Shown: one piece after another, positions 40,501 to 48,789 of the stretch
How positions within the stretch are numbered: the stretch's first letter is position 1
Layout: every line of letters starts with the position of its first letter
From: Liquidambar formosana
Lineage: Eukaryota > Streptophyta > Magnoliopsida > Saxifragales > Altingiaceae
Direction: 5' to 3'
DNA length: 64,000 nt
NCBI GenBank assembly: GCA_039720395.1
Contig: CM077832.1
Coordinates: 28,693,763 to 28,757,762 of the forward strand
Program-made: the position numbers and the translations under genes
Notes under the pieces: generated by a model
The model's database searches: none
Seen by the model: only the letters and a program-made list of their open reading frames with translations
Told to the model about the DNA's origin: nothing

Positions 40501-43500
40501 TGTATGGTCACTAACACCCTACCAATGAACAAAAGTACACCTCTGACATGTTTAATTGTGGCCCAAACATGAGAACTCACCCCCACACTAATTTGAGAGC
40601 AAGCACATCAACCATCCTCAATTCTATCAGAATAGGTAAATAAAAACACAGCTGGTAAGCCGATTTGTCACATTTTAAACACTTCTGGGACATCTGGGCA
40701 TGCCAGGGACAGTAAATCATTCCCTCTTGCTTTTACACAACTGTTTGAAGGCACAGACAATATGTTACAATGTAGTTGTTTAAAGCAAAAAAGTTAGTTA
40801 TTGCAAAGAATTTTGTCCTTGTCATTGGCGAAGCTAGCAAACTCTCTGAGGGATTCAAAATTAGTATTTATTTATTTATTTTTGTTGCCAAATTTACATT
40901 AGTTTGACTTAAAAACATTTTTGAAGAGAAATTTTTTGATGAGAAATTGCCAACTAATCATGCCAAGTCACATAATTTTAACATGAAGATGTCCCTTGGT
41001 ATATTTTATGGATTTGCGAGTGATTTATCTTTGATCCAAGAAGTCCAGAATTGCTAAATTTTTAAGGTTCCTAACACACACTAAAAGGAAATAGACATAA
41101 AATGTATTAAATTGGGTTCAACAAATTACTAAACTTTTAACATTTTACATTTAGTTGGCCACATCACCATCCCTTCCTTTACCAATGGGTATTCAAAAGG
41201 ATTTTTAAGGTCTGTCACAGAATCAATAGATGAGAGATAGTTGAATTTGGGATATATCCCTTTTATTTCTTCAATTATAATTTAATAAAAGTTTGTTATC
41301 AAAATAGAGGAGCACCAATTATTAAAGAAAACTTGGGAATGCATGTGGCTATTGATTGGGCTCTTTATAAACTTTCTTGTGACTTTTACTTTATGTAAAA
41401 TATTAATCACAAAAATGCCTTAATTTTTTTTTAAGGAGCCACAATAAAACAGTTAAATATTTACACCCATGTTAAACTTTCTATGAGTTTTTTTTTTTTT
41501 TTTCCTGAAATTTTAAAAAATAAAAATTGAATGTGAATGTAATGGATGTGGTGTCTTGATGAATCCGTTGCATGTCTGACCCCGTATTAGTCTTTCTGCT
41601 TTATTGCTTAGTTCCATTTTCTCAAGGAAATATCAAAATATAATGAATGAGAAACATAATTAGGATGTAAAATTCATGTTGTGTACCATCATTTATTGAA
41701 TGTAAAGAAACTTATGCAACATTTGAAGGTGCCTTATCACACTTTGACTTTTAATTATGCTCTTTTTCTACAAGCCTCCATCCCCATCAAACCACGTTTA
41801 GGGTGAGTGGTGCACTGCATACCTGTTTTTGTTCTGTGTACCATAGTGATCCACATTCCAGTTCGCATCAATCTAACCTACGTCAGGCATGTTACAAAAT
41901 TCAAAATATTAATTGTAAAATTTTGGACATGTCCAGAGCACGTCTAAAATGTGTTTAGGTGTGTCAGTGTTGCATCCATCAAGCTGTACTATACGGATGT
42001 GGCTACCTTTAGAGTTGTCTCTGCTAGTTAGATAATGGTTTAGCATCTTGTGAGTAGCAGTGGAATGTTTTGGGCTCGTTTATAGGCTTTCTGGGACACT
42101 CATGTAGTAGATTGTTATCTTGGAATGTGCTATTGTAACTTCTTGTCTTTAACTCTAAAGACAAATTCATCTAGAACCCCATTTTGGAGTTTTAAAAACA
42201 ATAGATGTTGCACTTACTGCTGTCAAGACTCAAGATTCCCATAGTTTTGCAAATAGCTCCTCTGTGAATCCATACTGAACCCTTAGCCGCTCCTTGGGAT
42301 GGGGGAAGCTATCCGTACTCGACATTCTTTGTCACAAATAACTTTGTTGAGCCCTGCTGCCCCATCTCCTTATGGTCCTATTCTTTCCTCCTTTTACCAT
42401 TTGCTGTACTGTTGTACACGAGCTTGTAGATCATAGCATGAAAATTTTATTTTATTTTCTTTCATTTATAGTTTTCGTTGAACGCATATTTTTTGATGCT
42501 TTATTTCTTATTCAATTTACTGCCTATTGAGGATTAAGTGTGATTTATTCGTTTCATGTTCCTTTGTAGACAAACACGAGTGTTGCCAGTTCGCTTGGAA
42601 CATTTTTCTTGTCCCAAATCTCACTGATCTTTTTGGACATGCTTAATGTATACAGGTGTGTCTTCTGAATAAAATTATTTCATTATTACATGAATTTTTT
42701 CTTGTAGAATTGAAGATCCTGGTCAATTTAAAAAGGTCATCAGCTACTTGTCAACTAATACATGATTTTCATGACTTTCTAATGCTTGCAACAGAATGTA
42801 CAGTGAGCTTATTTCAAATAGCATTGCTGAAGGAGGGCCCTATGCCTCCAAAACATCCTATGTTAAACTTCTGCGGTAAGATTTTTAGTTCTTTTGCAGT
42901 CTTGATTTACAACCCCAAATTCTTGTTTTTTATATTTTATTTGATACAGATCAGTTAAGAGGGAGACTCTTAAACTCATTGAGACATTCTTGGACAAGGC
43001 TGAAGATCAACCACAAATTGGAAAACAATTTGTTCCCCCAATGATGGATCCTGTCCTCGGTGACTATGCTAGAAATTTGCCTGATGCCAGAGAATCAGAA
43101 GTTTTGTCACTTTTTGCCACAATAATTAACAAGTATGATGTCTTGTTCTCAGTGTTTATCGTTGTAGTGTTTATTTCTTTGTTTATTCCCCTCCTGCGCC
43201 CCCCACCATCCTCCTCATCTTGTTTCTAATGGTATTGTCAAATGATAACTTATCAGCAAATTGGCAGTGTAGTGGAGTAAAAATGAATTCTCACCTAAAA
43301 AAAAAAAACACATCGTGAGCAATCTCTCTTCTCCCAACCAAAAAAATAGGAAAAAAGAAGAAGAAAAAGTATGATAATATAATGAAGATGATAATGGTAA
43401 TAATAATTTACAAGATAATTGACCATGATAAATATCATAAATTTTTTAGATACCTGTAAATTTTTTTTTACCTTGACGAACCCCTCTGGCTACCTGGATA

Positions 43501-46500
43501 TGGACTCCAATAATTGATGCATTGTTTAGGTAAGGAGTGTACTCACAGGTTATATTGTGTAGATCACAGGCAAATAATGATGAATTGAAATGTTCGTCTT
43601 TATAGGTGGGTAGAAAAAAGAGTTCATGTCATCTTTGTGGTCTGTAATCAGCCTTGAAATATATATTTCAATGATTAAAAGTCTAGTCTTTACTCTTTAG
43701 ATAAAAATGCTTGTGATTGCCACAGGGCCATTTTTAATAGCACCTTGAATATGATAAGATGCTATTTTTCTCTGCTTTACTAAATTAATTTAAATCTTAC
43801 TTCTCATGTTATCGTGAACTCTCTTACAGCCTTTTTGTCCTTCCTTTTTTGTTTTTATTGGTCAATGTCACTTATTTTGTTTTGAATTTTATTTTACTCT
43901 TACTATTTTTGACCTTATGGCCTTATAACTTCTGGTTCTAGTTTTTATTTATTGTAATAATGCTTGAACTTATCTGCCCCCACCATGTTGTTAACTAGAA
44001 CTGATGCTTTGCTGCCTGAAACTTGGAGAAAATGATGTTTTGTACTACAGTTCGCTGATTCTTGGTTTACTTTTTTTTTTTTTTTTTTTTTTTTCTTTTT
44101 AAAACATTTTTTCCGATATTCTATTTTTCTTAACCTTTTTTTTTTAACCTTGTATGTAGGTACAAGGCTGCAATGATAGATGATGTACCTCGCATATTTG
44201 AAGCTATTTTTCAATGCACATTGGAGGTGAGGATGTAAGCAGTTTATGTGGAGTTAATCTATGTCTACGTGGTTTTATGTATCTTTCTTGGTCACAGTAT
44301 CAAAGGGTTCATGTACAACTTGGTATTGGCAACACTATTCCATTTTCTGAGATGCTCTGCTGTGAAATTAGAGTGTGTAGAGAATTGCAATCATGAGGGA
44401 AAAAAAGGCAGAAAGAAATAATATATAGTTTATCACATCACTGCATATGTTTTGGATTTTAGTTTCATTTTAAAGGTGTATTGCGTTAATATGGAAAGTT
44501 AAATTTGTTCATCTGCACCATTTTTCAGTCATTCATTCAACCAGATTAGCTAAGATGACAGAGAATCATCTTAAAAAGTGATATTTAGATTTCTCCCGGA
44601 CCCCTATTATTGATTTTTTTTCCTTTATTTTTGTTTGGAGTTGATAGAATCATTTTGTTGGTAGATCTAAAATTTTAAGGATATTGGTATGTATTGCCTA
44701 GTCATGCCACATGTAGGTTATGTAAGGTCACATTAATTTTTCTCTGTACATCCTCTTGTGCTTTGCCCCCTCATGATCTGATACTTTGCCAAAGAAGGTT
44801 CCAGGTACCTGTGTGCGGGTGATACCTTATGGCTTATGCTCCCCATTCATCCCACTTTGTTTGATCACTTTTCCTTTTTTAGATGTCCCAAAATGTTTGT
44901 TACATTTTCAAATCACAAAGCAAGTAATCATTTTACTTTCCTAAAATACCCTTTTCTATATTGAAAATAACAATTATTGAAAGTAGAGACATATTTATCA
45001 GAGGGCAAAATTGAAAGTGAACTAATTATATGACATGTCAATGCATTTAATACATCTCCTTGATTTGTGTGCTTAGTCAAAGTGCTCAAACAAAATGGGA
45101 TCAAACAAAATGGGACTGAGGGAATACATTTATGTATGTCTATAAATATGGATTAGTCCCTGCTAAACTGATGCATTGGGCGGGTTCTCTGTATAAGTTG
45201 AACTTAAAACCATGTATATGGGATCTTTTGTGTATTTTGTATCTTTTCAGATTTCCTGCTGACATGTCAAGTTACTGTGTCCTGCAGATGATTACCAAGA
45301 ATTTTGAGGATTACCCAGAGCATCGCCTCAAGTTCTTCTCGTTACTTCGAGCCATAGCTGCACATTGTTTTCCTGCTCTAATTCGGTTGTCAAGTCAGGT
45401 CGGTTTTTGAATTTTTCTCACCTTGTTGATCCTTAACTCTTTTGTTTTTTTTTTTTTTCCTTTGAATTCCTTTCGTTTTTATTTAATATATATATATATA
45501 TATATTCAGTGTAATTTGTTTGGACATTCTTATTCTATTATTATTGTTATTGTTATTGTCTATTTTTAGTTCCGATGAGCTTTTTCTTGTTTCTGATGTT
45601 GCTTTTGGTCCATATCAGCAACTAAAGCTTGTCATGGATTCTATCATATGGGCTTTTCGGCACACTGAGAGGAACATTGCTGAAACTGGGTTAAATCTTC
45701 TATTAGAAATGCTGAAGAACTTTCAGGTGTGATTTGTTTTGTACTCTTGCATCATGTATTAATAATTTGCAATGCAGTATGCTTATGCTTTTCTGAGTTA
45801 TTGGACAGGCTTCTGAGTTTTGTAATCAATTCTACCGGACATATTTTTTGACAATCGAGCAAGAGATTTTTGCTGTCTTGACAGACACATTTCATAAACC
45901 TGGTTTCAAGTTGCATGTCTTAGTGCTGCAGCACTTGTTTTGCCTGGTAATGTTCTATAATTTTTCTTCTTAGCTTTGGTAAGGAGGAAGTTGATTGTAA
46001 TTAGAGTGATGCCTTTGCAGGTGGAGTCTGGTTCATTGACTGAGCCTTTGTGGGATGTGGCCACAGTTCCATACCCATATCCTAATAATGGGATGTTTGT
46101 TCGTGAATACACAATTAAACTTTTGGGTACATCATTTCCCAACATGACATCAGCAGAGGTATGGACATACAAATTTATTTTACACTTTCTGTCTTTTGGT
46201 TATCTCTAACATAAGGGGACATCTCAGGTTACTCAATTTGTGAATGGACTGTTTGAGTCGAGACTTGACCTCTCCACATTTAAGAATCACATACGGGATT
46301 TTCTTGTGCAATCAAAAGAATTCTCAGCCCAGGTAACACTAGAAGTAGTAAATATTGCTTACACCGCCTATTTGAAATAGTAAATGTTTCTTTCACCCTA
46401 TTTAGCTTGTAGACGCATCTGTTCTTATCTGTGATAGATTTTTATTTTTATTTTTTCTTTCTTTTTCTGAATGGATGCCTTTTCTTGTTGGTGTACCAGT

Positions 46501-46883
46501 GTTCTTTCTTAATATGGCCATTGTCCTCTCATTATGATATTGTTAAACTATTACTGGACCTCACAGCCGTTAGACTTTTGACCAATCGTGAAATGGTCAC
46601 CATGTTCTTCCACCATTGGCCTGTGAGCCTCCTAACAAAAATACGATAATATGTGGGCATCACATGTGCTGGCCAAGATTTATTTTGAATGATTGTTACC
46701 CTTGTATGCTTATGTATTTGTATGGGTCGGAAAAGCTAAATTTCTCAACCCTTTCTGCAGGACAACAAAGATCTGTATGCAGAAGAGGCTGCTGCTCAGA
46801 GAGAGAGAGAGCGACAGCGGATGCTCTCGATTCCAGGGCTTATTGCCCCGAATGAAATACAAGATGAGATGTTGGACTCGTAG
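10329..46883 (+). CDS. XPO1: Exportin-1 (CRM1), nuclear export receptor, 32 exons
   Basis: Karyopherin that binds leucine-rich export signals with Ran-GTP and carries cargo out through the nuclear pore. Coding exons: 10329-10427, 11773-11889, 21139-21231, 21343-21414, 22401-22508, 22594-22676, 24066-24204, 24326-24394, 24484-24561, 24746-24808, 24915-24959, 25311-25418, 25523-25621, 29129-29332, 30220-30279, 33125-33235, 35621-35718, 36064-36172, 37209-37274, 37412-37510, 37595-37675, 37802-37891, 42570-42655, 42795-42875, 42950-43132, 44160-44226, 45288-45398, 45619-45726, 45809-45946, 46021-46158, 46228-46332, 46761-46883. Phases all fit and give 1076 residues, the usual plant length. Visible: importin-beta N-terminal region (about 34-100), acidic loop (about 432-452), the NES-groove motif [12 protein letters not shown] with Cys502 (the leptomycin-reactive cysteine, human Cys528), and the C-terminal tail. 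Start MAAEKLRD matches the plant family. Intron 11 is GC-AG. No broken exon seen, so the gene looks functional. Paralogue A or B cannot be assigned. Confidence 0.96.
10428..11772 (+). other. XPO1 intron 1
   Basis: No gene inside. Two direct near-copies of a sequence like GGGCCCGTTTGGATAAGCCT begin near 11337 and 11431; they resemble the ends of Tourist or hAT-type MITEs. A short T/G homopolymer run lies at 11032-11052. Confidence 0.55.
13081..14720 (-). mobile_element. Gypsy-like retrotransposon relic, copy A
   Basis: This part of XPO1 intron 2 is closely matched, in the same orientation and order, by copy B (15765-19740). On the minus strand near 14522-14731 a frame contains [18 protein letters not shown], similar to the region after the aspartic protease of Ty3/gypsy polyproteins (pattern HP.PY...W.N...L.V). 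Stops are frequent and no LTR pair could be set. The match between copies includes non-coding sequence as well, so the two are relics of one family. Family assignment is moderate. Confidence 0.5.
14388..14418 (+). mobile_element. Micro-LINE insertion: poly(A) tail with target duplication
   Basis: Only 'tccttatc' plus about 23 A residues is inserted. It is bounded by a direct repeat GAGTAAGTGTTGG (14375-14387 and 14419-14431), a typical LINE target-site duplication. The paralogous copy B has one version of this site near 18095 with no insertion, which acts as an empty-site control. Confidence 0.75.
14721..15066. other. Intron 2 filler, probable gypsy relic
   Basis: Continues copy A on the minus strand without a clear open frame. 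Two direct copies of CTAATGCCTTC sit at 15054-15075, at the boundary with the next LINE piece. Nothing else is visible. Confidence 0.4.
15067..15730 (-). pseudogene. LINE reverse-transcriptase C-terminal relic
   Basis: Two overlapping minus-strand frames (15726-15499 and 15565-15380) give a zinc-binding zf-RVT motif, [18 protein letters not shown], of the kind found after the reverse transcriptase of plant L1-type LINEs. They are joined by a frameshift. Downstream on the same strand the sequence 'cctgggctccaccctctctt' resembles LINE 3' ends in this window (near 17425). The element is 5'-truncated and dead. Confidence 0.7.
16091..17464 (+). mobile_element. 5'-truncated L1-type LINE with 14-bp target duplication
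   Basis: The insertion is bounded by the direct repeat AAGCATGCCCTTAA at 16077-16090 and 17465-17478, and ends in a short A run after 'ttacttcat'. Coding remnants on the plus strand include [20 protein letters not shown] and [13 protein letters not shown] (late reverse transcriptase region) and a zf-RVT motif, CIFC followed by VNHLFL, near 17000. It has lost the 5' end and has several frame breaks. About 1.37 kb remains. Confidence 0.85.
18150..19467. mobile_element. Non-autonomous hAT-like element with ATATCG repeats
   Basis: Ends are inverted (CAAGGACTT at 18150, AAGTCCTTG ending 19467) and fit the hAT pattern YARNG. Flanks are an 8-bp near-duplication, CTTACGTG (18142-18149) and CCTACGTG (19468-19475), with one mismatch. 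Both subterminal regions (18160-18260 and 19245-19450) are packed with ATATCGAT/GATATATCG units, typical of transposase-binding subterminal repeats. The middle (18900-19240) is richer in GC and includes (CTT)n. No transposase is present; the 163-residue minus frame looks accidental. Confidence 0.68.
19840..20340 (+). pseudogene. LINE zf-RVT relic
   Basis: A broken plus-strand frame reads [13 protein letters not shown], then [18 protein letters not shown] and [10 protein letters not shown], the zf-RVT zinc motif of plant LINEs with the last His/Cys altered. It has internal stops and no tail that I can place. It lies within XPO1 intron 2 just after gypsy-like copy B. Confidence 0.65.
20341..21138 (+). 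other. End of XPO1 intron 2
   Basis: No gene. At 20640-20920 there is a GC-richer, proline-codon-like stretch with repeated GGCCT words, unlike the surrounding AT-rich intron; I cannot identify it. The normal acceptor ATATGCAG precedes exon 3. Confidence 0.5.
21415..22400 (+). other. XPO1 intron 4 with LINE-tail-like sequence
   Basis: Around 21985-22040 the words 'tactctttctttatcatt' and 'gcttataaaag' resemble the 3' end of plant LINEs. No coding part or target duplication was seen. The other reading frames are accidental. Confidence 0.4.
23011..23273. mobile_element. Stowaway MITE in XPO1 intron 6
   Basis: The left end CTCCCTCCATCCCACAAAGA and the right end (TCTTTGTGGGACAGAGGGAG) form a terminal inverted repeat. 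The element is flanked by TA at 23009-23010 and 23274-23275. These are the marks of Stowaway (Tc1/mariner-type) MITEs. Length 263 bp, no coding sequence. Confidence 0.88.
23417..23462. repeat. (GT)n(AT)n microsatellite
   Basis: A run of GT dinucleotides passes directly into AT dinucleotides. Likely length-variable. Confidence 0.9.
24960..25310 (+). other. XPO1 intron 11, GC-AG type
   Basis: The donor is AAG|GCAAGT and the acceptor TTTTTTGCAG. Using it joins ...FTSFYK to FHIRVLES, which matches the conserved protein; no GT donor nearby keeps the frame. GC-AG introns are about 1% of plant introns and often have a strong donor context, as here. Confidence 0.85.
25931..26338. mobile_element. hAT-type MITE with perfect 8-bp target duplication
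   Basis: The ends TAGGGCTGGCAATT and (inverted) TAGACCTGGCAATT form terminal repeats. The flanks are identical 8-mers, CTGGTCTC, at 25923-25930 and 26339-26346. Inside are many AACCCACCC / GGGTGGGTT words, so most of the element can fold. No coding sequence. It lies in XPO1 intron 13. Confidence 0.85.
26577..27913. mobile_element. Degenerate foldback repeat, probably hAT-related
   Basis: The left part (GTTTCAAAACCCAAACCG near 26590) and right part (GGGTTTTAAATCACTTG, to 27907) are rough inverted copies. Both subterminal regions are dense in GGTTCAACC/CCGGTC words. Internal sequence (26700-27230) is AT-rich and unrelated. A precise target duplication cannot be set and the right half may itself be composite (an extra end-like segment near 27690). 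Confidence 0.45.
28120..28144 (+). mobile_element. Micro-LINE insertion (25 bp) with 18-bp target duplication
   Basis: The insert 'ttaatctttacttcat' plus A run has the same end as the LINE tail at 17448-17464. It is flanked by ATGTATTCTCCCTACTAC (28102-28119) and ATGTATTCACGCTACTAC (28145-28162), 16 of 18 bases identical, as expected for an older target duplication. Confidence 0.68.
28270..28400. repeat. (AT)n / (CATA)n microsatellite cluster
   Basis: Alternating runs of AT, CATA, CA and TATG units, with another AT run at 28538-28552, flank the hairpin at 28410-28531. Confidence 0.9.
28410..28531. repeat. CpG-rich long hairpin
   Basis: The arms GATCATGTGCAGGATATCCC and GGGATATCCCGCACATGATC are inverted, and the inner parts (GGCCATCCGTGAGCG against CGCTCACGGACGGCC) also pair, so nearly the whole 122 bp folds. 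It is far richer in CG than the surrounding intron and sits between AT microsatellites. It is probably a small MITE, of a family I do not recognise. Confidence 0.75.
29333..30219 (+). other. XPO1 intron 14
   Basis: No gene. At 29655-29770 lies a run of 'cacagacacggacatggac'-type words ending in a G run, followed by a long A run at 29851-29882; these look like old repeat and retro-tail debris. Confidence 0.45.
30507..30677. repeat. About 85-bp tandem duplication in XPO1 intron 15
   Basis: Two adjacent copies both contain GCTTAGTTAGTGCAATAGAA and end in TTTATAAAGTTGAAGAATGG, with a few differences. Nothing suggests function. Confidence 0.85.
31660..31708. repeat. (CA)n(TA)n microsatellite
   Basis: A run of about 18 CA units followed by TA units in XPO1 intron 15. 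The rest of the intron (30680-33124) shows no gene or recognisable element. Confidence 0.9.
33500..34141 (+). pseudogene. Probable LINE relic with poly(A) tail
   Basis: Weak remains: a frame with [15 protein letters not shown] near 33540 resembles the 'DFLW.....' segment of plant LINE reverse transcriptase, and the piece ends 'tctgttgttgat' followed by about 15 A residues at 34127-34141, a LINE-like 3' end. No target duplication could be placed. Confidence 0.4.
34477..34510. repeat. (CT)n microsatellite
   Basis: About 16 CT units in XPO1 intron 16. Long T tracts follow at 35024-35043 and 35511-35532; otherwise nothing is seen up to exon 17. Confidence 0.9.
36173..37208 (+). other. XPO1 intron 18
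   Basis: No gene or clear element. A short AT run lies at 36696-36711. Frames on either strand are short and unrelated to known families. Confidence 0.5.
38046..40530 (-). pseudogene. Decayed Ty1/copia retrotransposon in XPO1 intron 22
   Basis: Minus-strand pieces appear in copia order. Near 40479-40250 is a gag-like frame ([23 protein letters not shown], where the family has 'L.G.NY..W......L.G'). Near 40100 is [13 protein letters not shown], also gag-like. Near 38750-38690 is an integrase-like trace ([11 protein letters not shown]). Near 38540-38440 is an RNase H trace ([15 protein letters not shown]). The 3' end near 38200 reads NKLGMIDIY, the copia terminal motif, followed by the purine-rich sequence that precedes the LTR. 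All parts are broken by stops; large parts are missing. Confidence 0.7.
39110..39203 (+). mobile_element. Short LINE 3'-end insertion inside the copia relic
   Basis: 'cttgtatgttcctcatgtac', 'ttgggctatgcctcttttct' and 'ttgcttcat' followed by an A run match the 3' end of the LINE at 17395-17464 (same words in the same order). It lies on the opposite strand to the copia relic, which it interrupts. The target duplication is not clear. Confidence 0.6.
40531..42569 (+). other. Rest of XPO1 intron 22
   Basis: No gene. AT-rich sequence with T tracts (41489-41506). I see no complete element. Confidence 0.5.
43133..44159 (+). other. XPO1 intron 25
   Basis: No gene or complete element. It has A-rich (43298-43308, 43350-43368) and T-rich (44072-44094) runs. 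Confidence 0.5.
44839..45124. mobile_element. Degenerate Stowaway-type MITE in XPO1 intron 26
   Basis: The left end CTCCCCATTCATCCCACTTT and right end (inverted TTCCCTCAGTCCCATTTTGT) are matching arms, and both continue with GTTTGATC. A TA follows the right end. The interior contains the same word, GATGTCCCAAAATGTTTGT, that is seen as TGTCCCAAAATGTTTGTCAC in the MITE at 23011, so they are relatives. Confidence 0.72.
45484..45505. repeat. (TA)n microsatellite
   Basis: About 10 TA units in XPO1 intron 27, following a T run. Confidence 0.85.
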
Positions 46884-47611
46884 ATGCCAAATGTTGCTGT
46901 GGAAGCTAATTTCATGGATTTTAACACAGGAGTTGCAGTGGGGGTGCCTTCAATCAATCACCAGAGATTTTATGGTGGTGCTGGGTACAGCATTTTTTGT
47001 CTCTCATTTTTTCTCGCTGTTCCCCAGAATTTTCGTAGTTAAAAACTGGTGAATTCTGAAGGTGCCCTGGTTCAAAGGCTTGGCTGCTGGGGATACTTTG
47101 AATACGGCTATTGGGCCAGGTGTAGAGTATTTAGGTGCTAATGTAGAGGGGATATAGTGAGTCAATTGTATGGGGGGGGTTCCTTGAATCCAGCTTGATA
47201 TTGTATTTCATGATGAAGGATGATTGTCTGCGAACTGTTGAAATAACTCAGCAAGTATTGATGATTCATGGTAGGTCTAAGAATGTATACTAACTTCGGC
47301 AGGTTGTGCAGAAATTTTTTTTGTTTATTCTTAGAATATGATGTGTTTTGGTATTTGGTGACAATTATTTTGTTCTTTGATCCCACTTACAATTTTAGTT
47401 GCATTCAGTGCGCTTATATTTGGTGATTCAACCACCAGGTTTTAGTGTTTAGTTCTCTTACAAAGTTGATCATTGAGACTAGTATATGGGATGCAGTATT
47501 CAATAGTGCAAATTATGATCAGGTGTCATGTGCTCGATAGATTCCTTCCACCATTTTCAATATACAAAAAGCTCAGTATCCTTCCACTATTGAGGTAGGA
47601 TTCTTTTGTAC

Positions 47612-47652
<41 letters not shown>

Positions 47653-47932
47653 GATGCGGGCGTGAAGGGACAGATAGGAGAGAAATTATTGGAAGTTATA
47701 ATTTGAAAGGAGTTGAAATTTTAGAATTTGAAATAAGTTTTATAGAAGACATAAGAAAGAAATTTTATGAGTATGCCATGTGTTAAAGTGTGGTGCAAGG
47801 AGGGAAAGCGTGAGTATTGACATTGGGGTATTGTTCTTTATATAATAGTATAAATATTATTAAAAAATATTCACGTGCAACGGACATGTGCTACAATTAG
47901 TTTGATCAAAAGTAATGTAATTGCCCATATGG
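46884..47932 (+). other. XPO1 3' region
   Basis: The XPO1 3' untranslated region starts here; no clear AATAAA signal decides its end, which I would guess lies before 47450. A (GA)n run lies at 47618-47650. At 47868-47895 a motif, read on the minus strand as GCACATGTCCGTTGCACGTG, matches one at 57769 and one at 5770. Confidence 0.5.
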
Positions 47933-48695
47933 CTACAAGCCTATTTGTAGAGAACTATTACTTTGATTTGACGATAGAGAACAGGCGACTGGTTGGTACT
48001 CACGAAGGCGACTAGTTAAACCAATAAGAAGCTTGTTATATAATAAGTTATCAGTCCATAAATTAACTTTTCTATCATTCCCAATGATCCATCTAAATGC
48101 ATTTTTAAATAAAATTCCACTGTTTATAGATAGATTTCCAAACAAAAGAAGCATTTTTCCCACCCCTAGGTCCTAGCTTCAAGAACTTAGCACTCTTAGG
48201 CACCGTTTGGTTGCACTTATTTTAAAATCTTTTTTGCTTTTTGAAAGCAAAAAGTCGTAAAAGCAAAAAAACAAGGATTGGTTAGAGGAAATAAAAAGGA
48301 CTTCTAGAAAGCAAAAAACAAAATATTTGATTCTAAGCAAAATCAATGAAGATTTGCCTCTAAAAGTTATTTTTATCTTTTGATCAAGTTTGACCTCAAC
48401 TTGAAAATTTTGCGATCAAGAAAGGTTGTGTCTATCCTAAGCTTCCATTTGGGCAATGATGACTCGATAAAGCTTCCCATTACATTTAAAAGATCACTGG
48501 CGAAATCATTTTTACCAAACGTGCTTTTGCTTTTATGGCTTCTACCTAGAAGCAAAAGGCAAGAAGGTAAAAAATGACCTTTACTGCTTAAAAAAAGATC
48601 TTTTAAAAAGTGCAACCAAACGGTGCCTGAAGATATTTAGCTCTCATGAGCCTAGTCCAATAACTATCATTATTGGATAAAATTCTCCATCCCAA
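47933..48695 (-). pseudogene. LINE reverse-transcriptase relic split by a MITE
   Basis: A minus-strand frame (48163-47933) reads FKNAFRWIIGNDRKVNLWTD, typical of the stretch after reverse transcriptase in plant LINEs. Across the Tourist MITE (48199-48627), the part at 48695-48630 reads GWRILSNNDSYWTRLMR, which normally precedes it in LINE proteins. So one LINE was split by the MITE. It is frame-broken elsewhere. Confidence 0.75.
48199..48627. mobile_element. Tourist-like (PIF/Harbinger) MITE
   Basis: The ends GGCACCGTTTGGTTGCACTT and (inverted) the same 20 bases form a perfect terminal repeat. The left flank is TTA and the right flank TGA, consistent with a mutated 3-bp TTA target duplication. 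The GG....GTTTGG start is typical of Tourist elements. The interior is AAGCAAAAAG-rich and shows no transposase. Confidence 0.85.
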
Positions 48696-48700
48696 TTGCA

Positions 48701-48762
48701 CTATTCCACTCACTCTTGTTTTGATTAGGAACCCATTTGGCGAATGCACTCTTAAATTGTGG
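48701..48762 (-). pseudogene. UGT gene relic, about 60 bp
   Basis: This stretch is about 85% identical over 60 bases to UGT exon 2 (52326-52385). On the minus strand it reads SPNGFLIKTRVSG, against LPNGFLDKTIASG in the intact gene. It is fused directly to the LINE relic on its right-to-left side. No other UGT exon sequence is seen beside it. Confidence 0.7.
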
Positions 48763-48789
48763 GCAATGGGTCTAAAATTCGGTTCTAGG

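Noticed and set aside
10329..46883. XPO1 as a pseudogene because of its scattered short frames
   Set aside because: All 32 exons have usable splice sites, keep phase and rebuild a full-length conserved protein.
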